Shown here: in pieces, positions 47,368 to 55,817 of the stretch | Layout of the letters: every line of letters starts with the position of its first letter | Numbering within the stretch: the stretch's first letter is position 1 | Assembly: GCA_937928555.1 (NCBI GenBank) | Contig: CALFWR010000059.1 | Coordinates: 1-63,952 of the forward strand | Length of the DNA stretch: 63,952 nucleotides | Direction of reading: 5' to 3' | Source of the DNA: an uncultured Pirellulaceae bacterium | Lineage (GTDB): Bacteria > Planctomycetota > Planctomycetia > Pirellulales > Pirellulaceae | The notes under the pieces: model-generated | Told to the model about the DNA's origin: nothing | What the model saw: only the letters and a program-made list of their open reading frames with translations | The model's database searches: none | Translations under genes and position numbers: made by a program

Positions 47368-47512
47368 CGGGTGCAAGGTGCGATAGAAACTATCGAAGAA
47401 CAAAGAACCTCTCGCCCACCTTCAATCTTCCAAATGCATGGGCCTTTTGCGAGCGATTCTAGCCCCACTCCTGGAAAATGGAGACCGCCGGAAGCCCTCG
47501 CCACGACTGAAT

Positions 47513-48187
47513 CTAAACGGTTGGCAGCCCTGCCCGGTTGTGAACCGTCTCTGACTCTTCATCGAGCCATGGATCTTTCTTGCGCCCGAACAACATGTTC
47601 AGCAACTTGAACAGGTAAAACAAAACCACCCCGCCAACAGCGATACCCAGTCCCGCAATGCCGCCATAAAAGCAACTTTTGCCGAACCTGTCTGACGGCT
47701 CGGGCCCGCCACAGTGGACCAGTACGCAATCTTCGAACCTCATGCTTCGGTACTTCTGCGCCATCCTTGAGTAAAGCCCTTCGCCAAAACTCTGCTTCAG
47801 CGGATCATAGTAGACCTCCAACTCTCCGGATTCCAGGATGTTTTTCAGTTGCCCGGTTCCGCTGCATCCTTCGATGCGAACAACGACCGCCGCGTAGTTG
47901 TCTCGAAGCTTCTTGAGTCGCTTGGGAAACAGGCAGACGTAAACACTTTTCCATTCTCCCTCGTCGGCGACTGGAGCGGGGTAGACTCGCTTGCCGTGGT
48001 TCCAGTCAGTCACACGGAATCGATATGTGTCTTCGGGAACCATTTCGAGAAGGTTCTCGCTGCTGACTTCAAGCGGCTCGGCAGTCAACTGTTCGTAATC
48101 AGCTAGCGCAAGAATGCCAATGGTGGCGATCAATACACTGACCACCGCCACACATCCGCCGAGAATGATTGGCAAATACCGAAGCAT
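47513..48187 (-). CDS. Two-helix membrane protein, function unknown
   Basis: A 224-residue protein with an N-terminal membrane helix (about 5-30), an extracytoplasmic region of about 145 residues with three cysteines, and a second helix (about 172-195) followed by a basic RKK stretch and an acidic tail. I do not recognise the domain. It stands alone. Confidence 0.6.
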   Translation of the reverse strand: MLRYLPIILGGCVAVVSVLIATIGILALADYEQLTAEPLEVSSENLLEMVPEDTYRFRVTDWNHGKRVYPAPVADEGEWKSVYVCLFPKRLKKLRDNYAAVVVRIEGCSGTGQLKNILESGELEVYYDPLKQSFGEGLYSRMAQKYRSMRFEDCVLVHCGGPEPSDRFGKSCFYGGIAGLGIAVGGVVLFYLFKLLNMLFGRKKDPWLDEESETVHNRAGLPTV

Positions 48188-48373
48188 GGGAGTTTGAAAG
48201 GGAAAACAGGTTACCGGGAAGTGTAGGTTTCGATTTTGCCCTAGTCGGCAATCTTCAGAACAGGAGATACAATTTGGTACGTTAGGATTGTCTGGTCTGT
48301 AGCGACATTGCGGACGGCGTGGCCAATCTGACTAGCCAGATTGGCCATCGAACAAATTCAAACCACCCAGATC

Positions 48374-48703
48374 ATGACCAAAATCACACTGGACTCCGAA
48401 CCGGATTTTGCACCTGTCGAAGGGTATCGAGCCAAAATGATCCACACCGACCAAATGAGCATTGCCCATTGGTCGGTCGATCCGGACTGCGAACTACCGG
48501 AACATTCTCATCCTCACGAACAAATCATGAACCTGATCGAGGGTGAGTTTGTCCTGACCCTCGAAGGCGTACCGATTTCCATGAAAGCCGGAGAATCTTT
48601 GGTGATTCCCGGCGGAGCCCTTCACTCTGGCAAATCCGTTACGGCGTGCAAAATCATCGATGTCTGGAATCCACCTCGGGATGACTACCGTAATCAGGCT
48701 TGA
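48374..48703 (+). CDS. Cupin-domain protein
   Basis: A 109-residue single-domain cupin. Motif 1 is ELPEHSHPHEQIMNLIEGEF with the two metal-binding His and the Glu, and motif 2 is VIPGGALHSGKSV with the third His. It may be a small metal-dependent enzyme or a sugar/metal-binding protein. The ATG at 48374 is preferred to an upstream in-frame start at 48341. tRNA-Ser follows 42 bp downstream. Confidence 0.8.
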   Translation: MTKITLDSEPDFAPVEGYRAKMIHTDQMSIAHWSVDPDCELPEHSHPHEQIMNLIEGEFVLTLEGVPISMKAGESLVIPGGALHSGKSVTACKIIDVWNPPRDDYRNQA

Positions 48704-48745
48704 TTTTGGCTTGCACCACGGTAAATTGACGCCAGAGGAAAACTT

Positions 48746-48834
48746 GGAGATGTGGCTGAGTGGTCGAAAGCGCCTGATTGCTAATTAGGTGATGGAGTCA
48801 AATCCATCCGCAGGTTCGAATCCTGTCGTCTCCG
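48746..48834 (+). tRNA. tRNA-Ser (anticodon GCT)
   Basis: 89 nt: acceptor GGAGATG pairs with CGTCTCC (one U-G), anticodon stem CCTGA/TTAGG around TTGCTAA with anticodon GCT, a long variable arm (GATGGAGTCAAATCCATC) typical of tRNA-Ser, T-arm CAGG TTCGAAT CCTG, discriminator G. CCA is not encoded. Reads AGC/AGU. Confidence 0.97.
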
Positions 48835-48980
48835 CTTTGAAATCTGACCAGCTCGCAAGTGCCACGAATTTTGGTGTTTGCGAGCTTTCTTTCGTTTGGG
48901 GGTTTGGCCGGGACGGTGCCTTGCGATCGTGGCCCCGCGACAAATAGAATACCCGATTCGAGTCGCTAAACCTGCAAAAC

Positions 48981-50240
48981 ATGACAGCTGAAAAATTCCT
49001 GGTTCACAAATTTGACAACGGGTTCTCCCTAGTCGCGCAGCCGATGCCGTGGCTGGCCAGCGCCGCGTTTGCTTTTGCTCTGCCGGCTGGCTGTCGCTAC
49101 GACAGATCCGATCGCATTGGCACGGCCAGCTTTGCCAGCGAAATGGTCCAACGCGGCTGTGGGAAACTCGACAGTCGTCAGTTTATCGATCAACTGCAAC
49201 TTTTGGGGGTCGACTACAACTCTTCGATTTCCAACTATCACTCCTGGTTCGGCGGCGCGATGAAAGCCACTGAACTTCACGACACGCTTTCGATCTATCG
49301 CGACGTCGCACGCGATCCGCACCTTCCGGCATCCCAGTTCGAAGACGGCCGCATGGTGTGCTTGCAGGAGATCATGGCGATGGAAGACGACCTTTCCCGC
49401 AAAGCCCTTCGTGAGGTTCGCTTGAGGCACTACGGTGACCCCGATGGTCGCAGCCCCGATGGGTCGGTCGAATCGATTTCCTCGCTCGACATCTCGCACA
49501 TTGAAGACTTTGTCAAAACTTGCTACCAGCCCGATGGCAGCATTCTGGCCGTCGCGGGAAAGATCGATTTCGACGCTCTCAAAGATCACGTTGCCGACCT
49601 GTTCGCTGATTGGAAAACAGGCGAACCTCCGATCGCCGAAGAATCCACCCCAAGCCACGGATCCCATCATCTTCCCTTTGATAGCGAGCAAACGCACATC
49701 GCACTGGCTTGCCCGGGCGTTTCTTACACGCACCAGGACTTCTACACTCACCGTGCGGCCATCGGCGTGCTCAGCGACGGGCTGAGTTCGAGGCTGTTCC
49801 ACGAAGTCCGTGAAAAACGCGGGCTGTGCTATTCCGTTTTCGCCACCTGTCATTCGGTCGGCAAACGGGGGGCGGTCATCGCCTACAGTGGAACTTCCTC
49901 GGGGCGAGCCCAGGAAACGCTGGACGTTTTGGTCAGCGAACTTCGACGCCTTAAAGACGGCATCACCAGCGAGGAACTTGATCGCCTTAAAGTCCAATTT
50001 CGCAGCAGCCTGATCATGCAACAGGAATCGTCGCGATCCAGGGCAGGCTCGATTGCGTCCGACTGGTATCACCTTGGCCGCATCCGGGACGTTGGCGAAA
50101 TCAACCAAATCATCAATAACCTGACGGTCGAAGGAATCAACGAATTCCTTGTCGATCGCTATCCGAATAACTTTGACATGGTGACCCTTGGTCCCAAACC
50201 GCTGGAACTCAACGATGCAATATCGACAGCACAAGCTTGA
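48981..50240 (+). CDS. M16 peptidase-family protein lacking the zinc motif
   Basis: A 419-residue M16 (insulinase/processing-peptidase) fold protein. The N-terminal FDNGFSLVAQPMPWLASAAFAFALPAGCRYD is typical, but the HxxEH zinc site is replaced by FASEMV (about residues 51-56), so it cannot be catalytic alone. The second domain is normal (LSSRLFHEVREKRGLCYSVFA). It overlaps by 26 bp the next gene, which encodes a catalytically competent M16 subunit; the two resemble the alpha/beta pair of mitochondrial processing peptidase and other two-subunit bacterial M16 enzymes. Location is probably cytoplasmic, since no signal peptide is visible. Confidence 0.88.
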   Translation: MTAEKFLVHKFDNGFSLVAQPMPWLASAAFAFALPAGCRYDRSDRIGTASFASEMVQRGCGKLDSRQFIDQLQLLGVDYNSSISNYHSWFGGAMKATELHDTLSIYRDVARDPHLPASQFEDGRMVCLQEIMAMEDDLSRKALREVRLRHYGDPDGRSPDGSVESISSLDISHIEDFVKTCYQPDGSILAVAGKIDFDALKDHVADLFADWKTGEPPIAEESTPSHGSHHLPFDSEQTHIALACPGVSYTHQDFYTHRAAIGVLSDGLSSRLFHEVREKRGLCYSVFATCHSVGKRGAVIAYSGTSSGRAQETLDVLVSELRRLKDGITSEELDRLKVQFRSSLIMQQESSRSRAGSIASDWYHLGRIRDVGEINQIINNLTVEGINEFLVDRYPNNFDMVTLGPKPLELNDAISTAQA

Positions 50241-51450
50241 TAACGGGCTGGAAATTCTTGCCGAATGCAACCCGCAAGCTCACTTTTCGGCCTACGGTTT
50301 TTTTGTCCGCACCGGTGCCCGCGACGAAACGGCAAACATTGGCGGGGTAAGCCACTTTCTTGAACACATGGTGTTCAAGGGAACGCCCAACCGGAGCGCC
50401 GAAGAAGTCAATCGCCGCCTGGACGAAATGGGCTCCAGCAGCAACGCTCGCACAGGCGAAGAAAGCACCATCTATCACGCCGCTGCACTTCCGGAATTTC
50501 AGGACGATATGGTCGAATTGCTCGCCGACCTGATGCGACCTTCGCTTCGGGAAAACGACTTTGAAACCGAAAAGAAAGTCATCATCGAAGAGATTCTCAT
50601 GTACGCCGACCAGCCTCCCTACGGTGGCTACGAACGCATCATGGAAGAGTTCTTCTCGGGACACCCTCTGCAACAAAGTGTACTTGGCACCGTCGATACC
50701 GTCAGTTCACTCACACCCGACGCGATGAAGGCCTATTTTGATCGCCAATACAGTCCCGGCAACATGGCCTTTGCCGCAGCAGGCAAAGTCGACTTTGACC
50801 GACTGGTAGAGACGCTCGAAACGAGTTGCGGATCATGGCAACCCTTCGATGTCCAACGGAGCACTCCCGACACCACAGGCCATTCAGGGTTTCACATCAT
50901 CCACAAAGAAAACTCGGCCCAGCAGTACATCCTGCAACTGGCTAAAGGCCCCGCCGCCAAAGACGAGCGGCGTTTCGCGTCACGTGTCGCGACCGCGATT
51001 CTGGGTGATGATGCAGGTAGCCGCATGTACTGGGAATTCCTCGACAGCGGCCGAGCAGAATCTGCGGGAGTCGGAACCTACGAATACGACAACAGCGGCG
51101 CGATCATGACCTACCTTTGTTGTTCTCCGGATAGCGCAAAGGACAACCTGCAGCGGCTTCACGAACTGCAAACCAAAATCCGGGACGGCGTTAGCGAGCG
51201 CGAACTGGAAATGGCAAAAAGCAAAATCGCGTCGCAGATTGTGCTTGGTAGCGAAGCCACCGAAAGCCGCATGTTCTCGATCGGTTCGCAGTGGCTAACC
51301 GGATTGCCGTACCGGACTCCCGAACAAATCGCTCGGCACTATGAAAGCGTCACACTGCAACAGGTCAACGAGATTCTTCGCGAGTATCCGCTGACCCAAA
51401 ACACCACCCTTGTCGTGGGACCGGAAAAGAATCTCGCTCCGCCCGCTTAG
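50215..51450 (+). CDS. Zinc-dependent M16 peptidase, catalytic subunit
   Basis: A 411-residue M16B protease with the inverted zinc motif HFLEH at residues 47-51 and the downstream glutamate region ETEKKVIIEEI, all needed for zinc and catalysis. The C-terminal half has the paired inactive-type domain. The start is the ATG at 50215, so the gene overlaps the partner gene by 26 bp, implying translational coupling and a 1:1 heterodimer. Substrate is unknown. Confidence 0.92.
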   Translation: MQYRQHKLDNGLEILAECNPQAHFSAYGFFVRTGARDETANIGGVSHFLEHMVFKGTPNRSAEEVNRRLDEMGSSSNARTGEESTIYHAAALPEFQDDMVELLADLMRPSLRENDFETEKKVIIEEILMYADQPPYGGYERIMEEFFSGHPLQQSVLGTVDTVSSLTPDAMKAYFDRQYSPGNMAFAAAGKVDFDRLVETLETSCGSWQPFDVQRSTPDTTGHSGFHIIHKENSAQQYILQLAKGPAAKDERRFASRVATAILGDDAGSRMYWEFLDSGRAESAGVGTYEYDNSGAIMTYLCCSPDSAKDNLQRLHELQTKIRDGVSERELEMAKSKIASQIVLGSEATESRMFSIGSQWLTGLPYRTPEQIARHYESVTLQQVNEILREYPLTQNTTLVVGPEKNLAPPA

Positions 51451-51978
51451 TTCAGAAACTGTCGTGAAACAGTATCCACATTGGGTAACCCGATGCGTTA
51501 GCGAGTCAGATCATTGCACGAGCCGCTTTGGTGCTTGCCACGGATTTTGGCCATCCAGCGGTCGCTTGTTCCAAAACAACAGACATTGAACCTGCGTTGT
51601 GACAGGCCGGCAGATTCCATCGCTGTGCTCCAGATCAATTTTCAGGATAGCGTTTTTTTTCCAAGTGCTGGCAAACACTGAATCGCCGAATTTGCTGGAA
51701 AAACATTGGTTTTTTACCCATCAGTCTGTTTCGCCAGCCGTTGTCGGGGGCTTGATCGACACATTGGGCTTGCTGTATCCCATACGTCCTCCTATACGTC
51801 CTTCCATTGCTAACGACATTCGTTGGCTTGATCTTTGAAAACACTGAAAGCCTGGTCGAAGTGCAAAGGATTGCGGGATCCTCGCACACCCTCCCTCCTG
51901 GGAAACGAGCTTTAACGCTTGCTGTGACATAATCTGGGTCAATGAATCAGCAGGTGCTCACGACCAAGCTTTACTGTG
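51451..51978. other. Intergenic region, no gene
   Basis: Begins with a half copy of a palindromic repeat (GGTAACCCGATGCGTTAGCG at 51484, followed by AG). The rest has AT-rich tracts and short frames without motifs. Confidence 0.45.
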
Positions 51979-52004
51979 CACTGAGGTGGCTTGCCACCTC
52001 AGTG
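51979..52004. repeat. Perfect 26-bp hairpin
   Basis: CACTGAGGTGGC, a 2-base loop TT, then GCCACCTCAGTG, a perfect 12-bp stem. It lies 11 bp before the terminator at 52016; together they could form the 3' end of a small RNA or a double terminator. Confidence 0.8.
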
Positions 52005-52015
52005 CCAGGGAACAC

Positions 52016-52050
52016 GACGCTGGTCTCAATCGAGACCAGCGTCTTTTTTT
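52016..52050 (+). terminator. Strong Rho-independent terminator
   Basis: GACGCTGGTCTC (52016-52027), loop AATC, GAGACCAGCGTC (52032-52043), then seven T on the plus strand. The stem is perfect, 12 bp. On the minus strand the same stem lies downstream of leuD but lacks a T-run. Confidence 0.92.
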
Positions 52051-52095
52051 GTGGATACGTTCTTACGGTTCCGCACTCCGCACTCCGCATTTCAA

Positions 52096-52683
52096 CTACG
52101 CCCGCTGGCTTTCAAACTTCGCGATTTTGTCTTCGTGCGTCAGCGTCAGACCGATCTGATCCAGACCTTCCAAAAAGCACTTCCTGCGAAAGTCATCGAT
52201 CTCGAACGTTGCCGAAAAACCGGACTCGTCGGTGACGATGTTGGCTTCCAGATCGACAGTCACCTGATAGCTATCGTCAGCAGCGATCTTTTGGTGCAAT
52301 TGTTCGACCTGTTCGGTGGTCAAAACCACTGGCAGCACGCCGTTCTTTGAGCAGTTATTGTAAAAGATATCTGCGAACGATTCCGCGATCACGCAGCGGA
52401 ACCCAAAATCATCCAACGCCCAAACCGCGTGCTCTCGACTGGAACCGTTGCCAAAGTTCTGCCTTGCCACCAGCACCGAGGCCTTGCGATAGGCCGGCTG
52501 ATTCAAAACGAAGTCAGGCTTTTCGCTGCCGTCGGCTTCGAAACGCCAATCGAAAAACAGAAACTTCCCAAAACCCGTTCGTTCGATGCGTTTCAGGAAC
52601 TGCTTGGGGATGATCTGATCGGTATCCACATTGGATCGATCCATCGGTGCCGCTAGGCCTGTGTGTTTTGTAAATGCTTTCAT
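52096..52683 (-). CDS. leuD: 3-isopropylmalate dehydratase small subunit
   Basis: A 195-residue protein, the swivelling domain of isopropylmalate isomerase in leucine synthesis. It shows [38 protein letters not shown] with the substrate-contacting Ser-Arg pair, and [19 protein letters not shown]. The ATG at 52683 gives the normal length (E. coli 201), though the frame is open to 53016. leuC lies upstream on the same strand but about 700 bp away, with a palindromic repeat and a MITE between, so it may need its own promoter. Confidence 0.95.
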   Translation of the reverse strand: MKAFTKHTGLAAPMDRSNVDTDQIIPKQFLKRIERTGFGKFLFFDWRFEADGSEKPDFVLNQPAYRKASVLVARQNFGNGSSREHAVWALDDFGFRCVIAESFADIFYNNCSKNGVLPVVLTTEQVEQLHQKIAADDSYQVTVDLEANIVTDESGFSATFEIDDFRRKCFLEGLDQIGLTLTHEDKIAKFESQRA

Positions 52684-52731
52684 GGTCCCTACAGTACAAT
52701 TTTGTTCGCCAGAAATCCAAACGGGTGCTCT

Positions 52732-52801
52732 GGTAACTCGACGCGTAAGCGAGGAAAGAATACCGTAGCTCGTCCCGTCCTCGCTGACGCCTCGGGTTAC
52801 C
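52732..52801. repeat. Palindromic 70-bp repeat between leuC and leuD
   Basis: The left arm (52732-52754) begins GGTAACTCGACGCGTAAGCG, and the right arm (52779-52801) is its complement at 20 of 23 positions. A half-site of the same family is at 51484. Resembles REP-like palindromes. Confidence 0.85.
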
Positions 52802-53099
52802 ATTACATTAGCTTCACCGCCGCGTGGCGTTCCTTCAACCCCTGCTTCTTGAGCGGGTCTCACCGCGAACATGACCCAAAACACAAATTGTGATAATTTC
52901 GCCTTGGGCAGGCGTTCTGCCATCGGTTTGCCGGTTTGCCAATGGTTGGGTTTACGCAGGAAGCGCCTTCGTAGGCCGGACCAAGAAAACTGCAGGTGGT
53001 TCAGTGTCGGATGCACCAGAGAGCTTGGGTATTCTCAAACGCTACCAAGTGAATTCAACTGTTTTCGACGTTCCGGCAACACGCGATTGTGCCTTTGAT

Positions 53100-53285
53100 C
53101 CCGGATTATTCACGAGGCGCGGGCGTCCGAATCAGTTGAGACAGTGATCGGTTACTCTGATGCGATGAAACGATCGCTGTGGCTTTCACCTAACGAATGA
53201 TTCACATTTCTTGTTGAAATTCAGTTTTCCCTTGCTCCTGTTGGCCAGACGTAGAGTCAACGCCCGTCGTCGTGAATAATCCGGG
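53100..53285 (-). mobile_element. MITE-A copy, complete, between leuC and leuD
   Basis: A 186-bp element flanked by TTGAT on both sides (53095-53099 and 53286-53290). Orientation is opposite to most copies. It lies in the 700-bp gap of the split leuCD pair. Confidence 0.93.
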
Positions 53286-53378
53286 TTGATTTGGCAGGCT
53301 TTGGCGAATGATCTCAGTTTCTCTTTCTGCACTCCGGAAGCGGCTGGAAGCCACCACCTCGGATCGCCTGAAAATCAC

Positions 53379-54779
53379 CTACGCCATCTGCCTGATGTCC
53401 ACAAAATGCCCCGCAATCGCTGCCGCAGCGGCGGTTGCAGGTGAAACTAGGTGCGTACGCCCGCCGCGTCCCTGGCGGCCTTCAAAGTTCCGGTTGCTGG
53501 TCGAAGCACATCGTTCGCCCGACTCTAGCTGGTCCGGGTTCATCCCCAGACACATGCTGCAACCGGCTTCCCGCCATTCAAATCCAGCCTCAAGGAAAAC
53601 TTCATTGAGCCCCTCGGATTCGGCTTGTGCCTTCACCTGGCCGCTGCCGGGAACCACCATCGCGCCAACCCGACCAGAAACCTTTTTACCTTTGACGATC
53701 GAAGCCGCCTCGCGTAGGTCTTCGATTCGTGAATTGGTACACGAGCCAATGAACACGCGATCGATCGGAATGTCTTCGACTCTCTGTCCCGGTTTGAGAT
53801 CCATGTATTGCAGCGCTAACTCACAGGACTTTTGCTCAACCGCGTCAGTGAAATCACCGGGGCTGGGCACCGCAGAATCAACCGACGTCACCTGGCCAGG
53901 GTTCGTGCCCCACGTTACCTGCGGACCGATCGTCGCCGCATCGTAGATTTCAACGCGATCGTAAACCGCTCCATCATCCGACGGCAACTGCCGCCACTCC
54001 TGTGAGACTTCGTCAAAGTCCCCGGGCGCGAACTCGCGGCCGCGAACATAGTCAATCGTCTTTTCATCGGGTGCCATCAAGCCGGCTCTTGCTCCGGCTT
54101 CGATCGACATGTTGCAGATTGTCATCCGCTGCTCCATCGAAAGAGCCTTAATCGCGTCGCCGGTGTACTCCAAAACGTAACCCGTTCCGCCAGACGTGGA
54201 AATCTGACCGATCAGAAACAGAATCAAATCCTTGCTCGTCACGCCGGCAGCGAGCAAATTGTTGAAACGGGCTTCAAACGTTTTGGGTCGCGACTGCCAC
54301 AGCGTCTGCGTCGCCAACACGTGCTCGACTTCGCTGGTTCCAATCCCAAACGCGAGGGCACCGAACGCGCCGTGCGTCGAAGTATGCGAGTCTCCGCAAA
54401 CGATCGTCATCCCCGGTTGCGTCAAACCCAACTCCGGCCCGATCACATGGACGATACCCTGCTTGGGATTATCCAGATCATAAAGCTGGACACCGAACTC
54501 ACCGCAGTTGCTTCGCAGTGTTTCGATCTGCTGACGGGCAATGCTGTCAACAATCGGAAGGTGGCGACCGGTGGTGGGCACGTTGTGATCCTGGGTAGCG
54601 AAAGTCCGATCGGTGCGACGAACTTTTCGCTGTGCCGATCTTAGCCCCGCAAAGGCCTGCGGACTGGTGACTTCGTGGACCAAGTGCAAATCGATGTACA
54701 GCAACGTCTGCTGGCTTGGCTCGTCATGAACAACGTGTCTATCCCAGATCTTCTCGAAAAGGGTTTTTGGCTTACTCAT
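53379..54779 (-). CDS. leuC: 3-isopropylmalate dehydratase large subunit
   Basis: A 466-residue aconitase-family protein with a [4Fe-4S] cluster that interconverts 2- and 3-isopropylmalate with LeuD. It opens [14 protein letters not shown] and contains [21 protein letters not shown], the cluster cysteine in [13 protein letters not shown] and the [10 protein letters not shown] pair. The ATG at 54779 matches the family; an upstream in-frame ATG would add 6 residues. It is divergent from uppP with about 115 bp between starts, which must hold both promoters. Confidence 0.96.
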   Translation of the reverse strand: MSKPKTLFEKIWDRHVVHDEPSQQTLLYIDLHLVHEVTSPQAFAGLRSAQRKVRRTDRTFATQDHNVPTTGRHLPIVDSIARQQIETLRSNCGEFGVQLYDLDNPKQGIVHVIGPELGLTQPGMTIVCGDSHTSTHGAFGALAFGIGTSEVEHVLATQTLWQSRPKTFEARFNNLLAAGVTSKDLILFLIGQISTSGGTGYVLEYTGDAIKALSMEQRMTICNMSIEAGARAGLMAPDEKTIDYVRGREFAPGDFDEVSQEWRQLPSDDGAVYDRVEIYDAATIGPQVTWGTNPGQVTSVDSAVPSPGDFTDAVEQKSCELALQYMDLKPGQRVEDIPIDRVFIGSCTNSRIEDLREAASIVKGKKVSGRVGAMVVPGSGQVKAQAESEGLNEVFLEAGFEWREAGCSMCLGMNPDQLESGERCASTSNRNFEGRQGRGGRTHLVSPATAAAAAIAGHFVDIRQMA

Positions 54780-54893
54780 ACCGTCACCGAACAACAAATT
54801 CTCAAAAGCAATAAACGGGCAATTCTCCAGTTGCGATGTATGATATGGCTAATCACCCTTTTCGGAACCCTCACCGACGCCTTCCCACCGATC

Positions 54894-55709
54894 ATGAGCG
54901 AACAAATACAGGTAATTATCCTGGCTATCGTGCAGGGCATCGCCGAATTCCTGCCGATTAGTTCCTCAGGACACCTAAATGTCATCCAGGCGTTACTTTC
55001 AAAAATACCCGAAACAGCCGAACTGAATGTCGTTTTGCACTTCGGAACGCTGCTTGCGATTCTGGTCTACTATCGCAAACGAATCATCGCTCTGCTGCAA
55101 AGCGACCGGCGCGTCATCCCGCTGTTGATCATTGGAACCATTCCCGCAGCAGTGGTCGGAATCACGATCAAAGAAGTCAACCCCGACCTGCTGGTTCAGC
55201 CTCTGATCGCGGGCCTGATGTTTCCCGTCACAGGTTTGATGTTGTACGTATTGACGCGACTCGGGGACGGTAAAGACGACTACGCAAAGATGGACTTCAA
55301 GACCGCCATCCTGATCGGCGTCGCTCAATCACTTGCACTGCTGCCGGGAATCTCTCGCAGTGGGTCGACGATCGTCGCTGGCAGCATGCTGGGGCTTCGC
55401 CGCGAAGAAGCGATGACTTACTCGTTTCTCCTGGCCATTCCAGCGATCTTCGGTGCATCGGTCCTTGAATTAAAAGACATCATGGATGCAGGCTGGGTTA
55501 CCGCAACGTCGGGACAACTACTGCTGGTCGGAACCGTGATTGCCTTTGCCGTCGGGCTGGTCTCGTTAAGGCTTCTTGATGGCCTGCTCCGCAGCGGCAA
55601 GCTTCAGCTATTCGTCTGGTATCTGGTGCCTTTGGGGATCGCCGTCGTTCTCTGGCAAATGCTTGCACCTGGATCTTCCTTTACCCCATCGGCCGAACTA
55701 CTGAACTGA
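54894..55709 (+). CDS. uppP: Undecaprenyl-diphosphatase UppP (BacA)
   Basis: A 271-residue inner-membrane protein with about 8 helices that dephosphorylates undecaprenyl pyrophosphate to recycle the lipid carrier of cell-envelope synthesis; it can confer bacitracin resistance. The signature EFLPISSSGHL is at about residues 19-29 and the second motif LLPGISRSGSTI near residue 148. The start at ATG 54894 gives the normal length; the frame is open further upstream. Confidence 0.95.
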   Translation: MSEQIQVIILAIVQGIAEFLPISSSGHLNVIQALLSKIPETAELNVVLHFGTLLAILVYYRKRIIALLQSDRRVIPLLIIGTIPAAVVGITIKEVNPDLLVQPLIAGLMFPVTGLMLYVLTRLGDGKDDYAKMDFKTAILIGVAQSLALLPGISRSGSTIVAGSMLGLRREEAMTYSFLLAIPAIFGASVLELKDIMDAGWVTATSGQLLLVGTVIAFAVGLVSLRLLDGLLRSGKLQLFVWYLVPLGIAVVLWQMLAPGSSFTPSAELLN

Positions 55710-55817
55710 TCTTGAAATGTTCCAGTTGGCAGGGTTTGCGAATTGGCAAACGATCTTCAGTGCGTTGCTGCCAAACCGGCGTTGACGCTGCCTGGGCATT
55801 CTTCTAACGTCCGCCCG

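Noticed and set aside
49029-50270. 413-residue minus-strand frame
   Set aside because: Antisense of the M16 gene, no motif; the sense-strand protein is clear.
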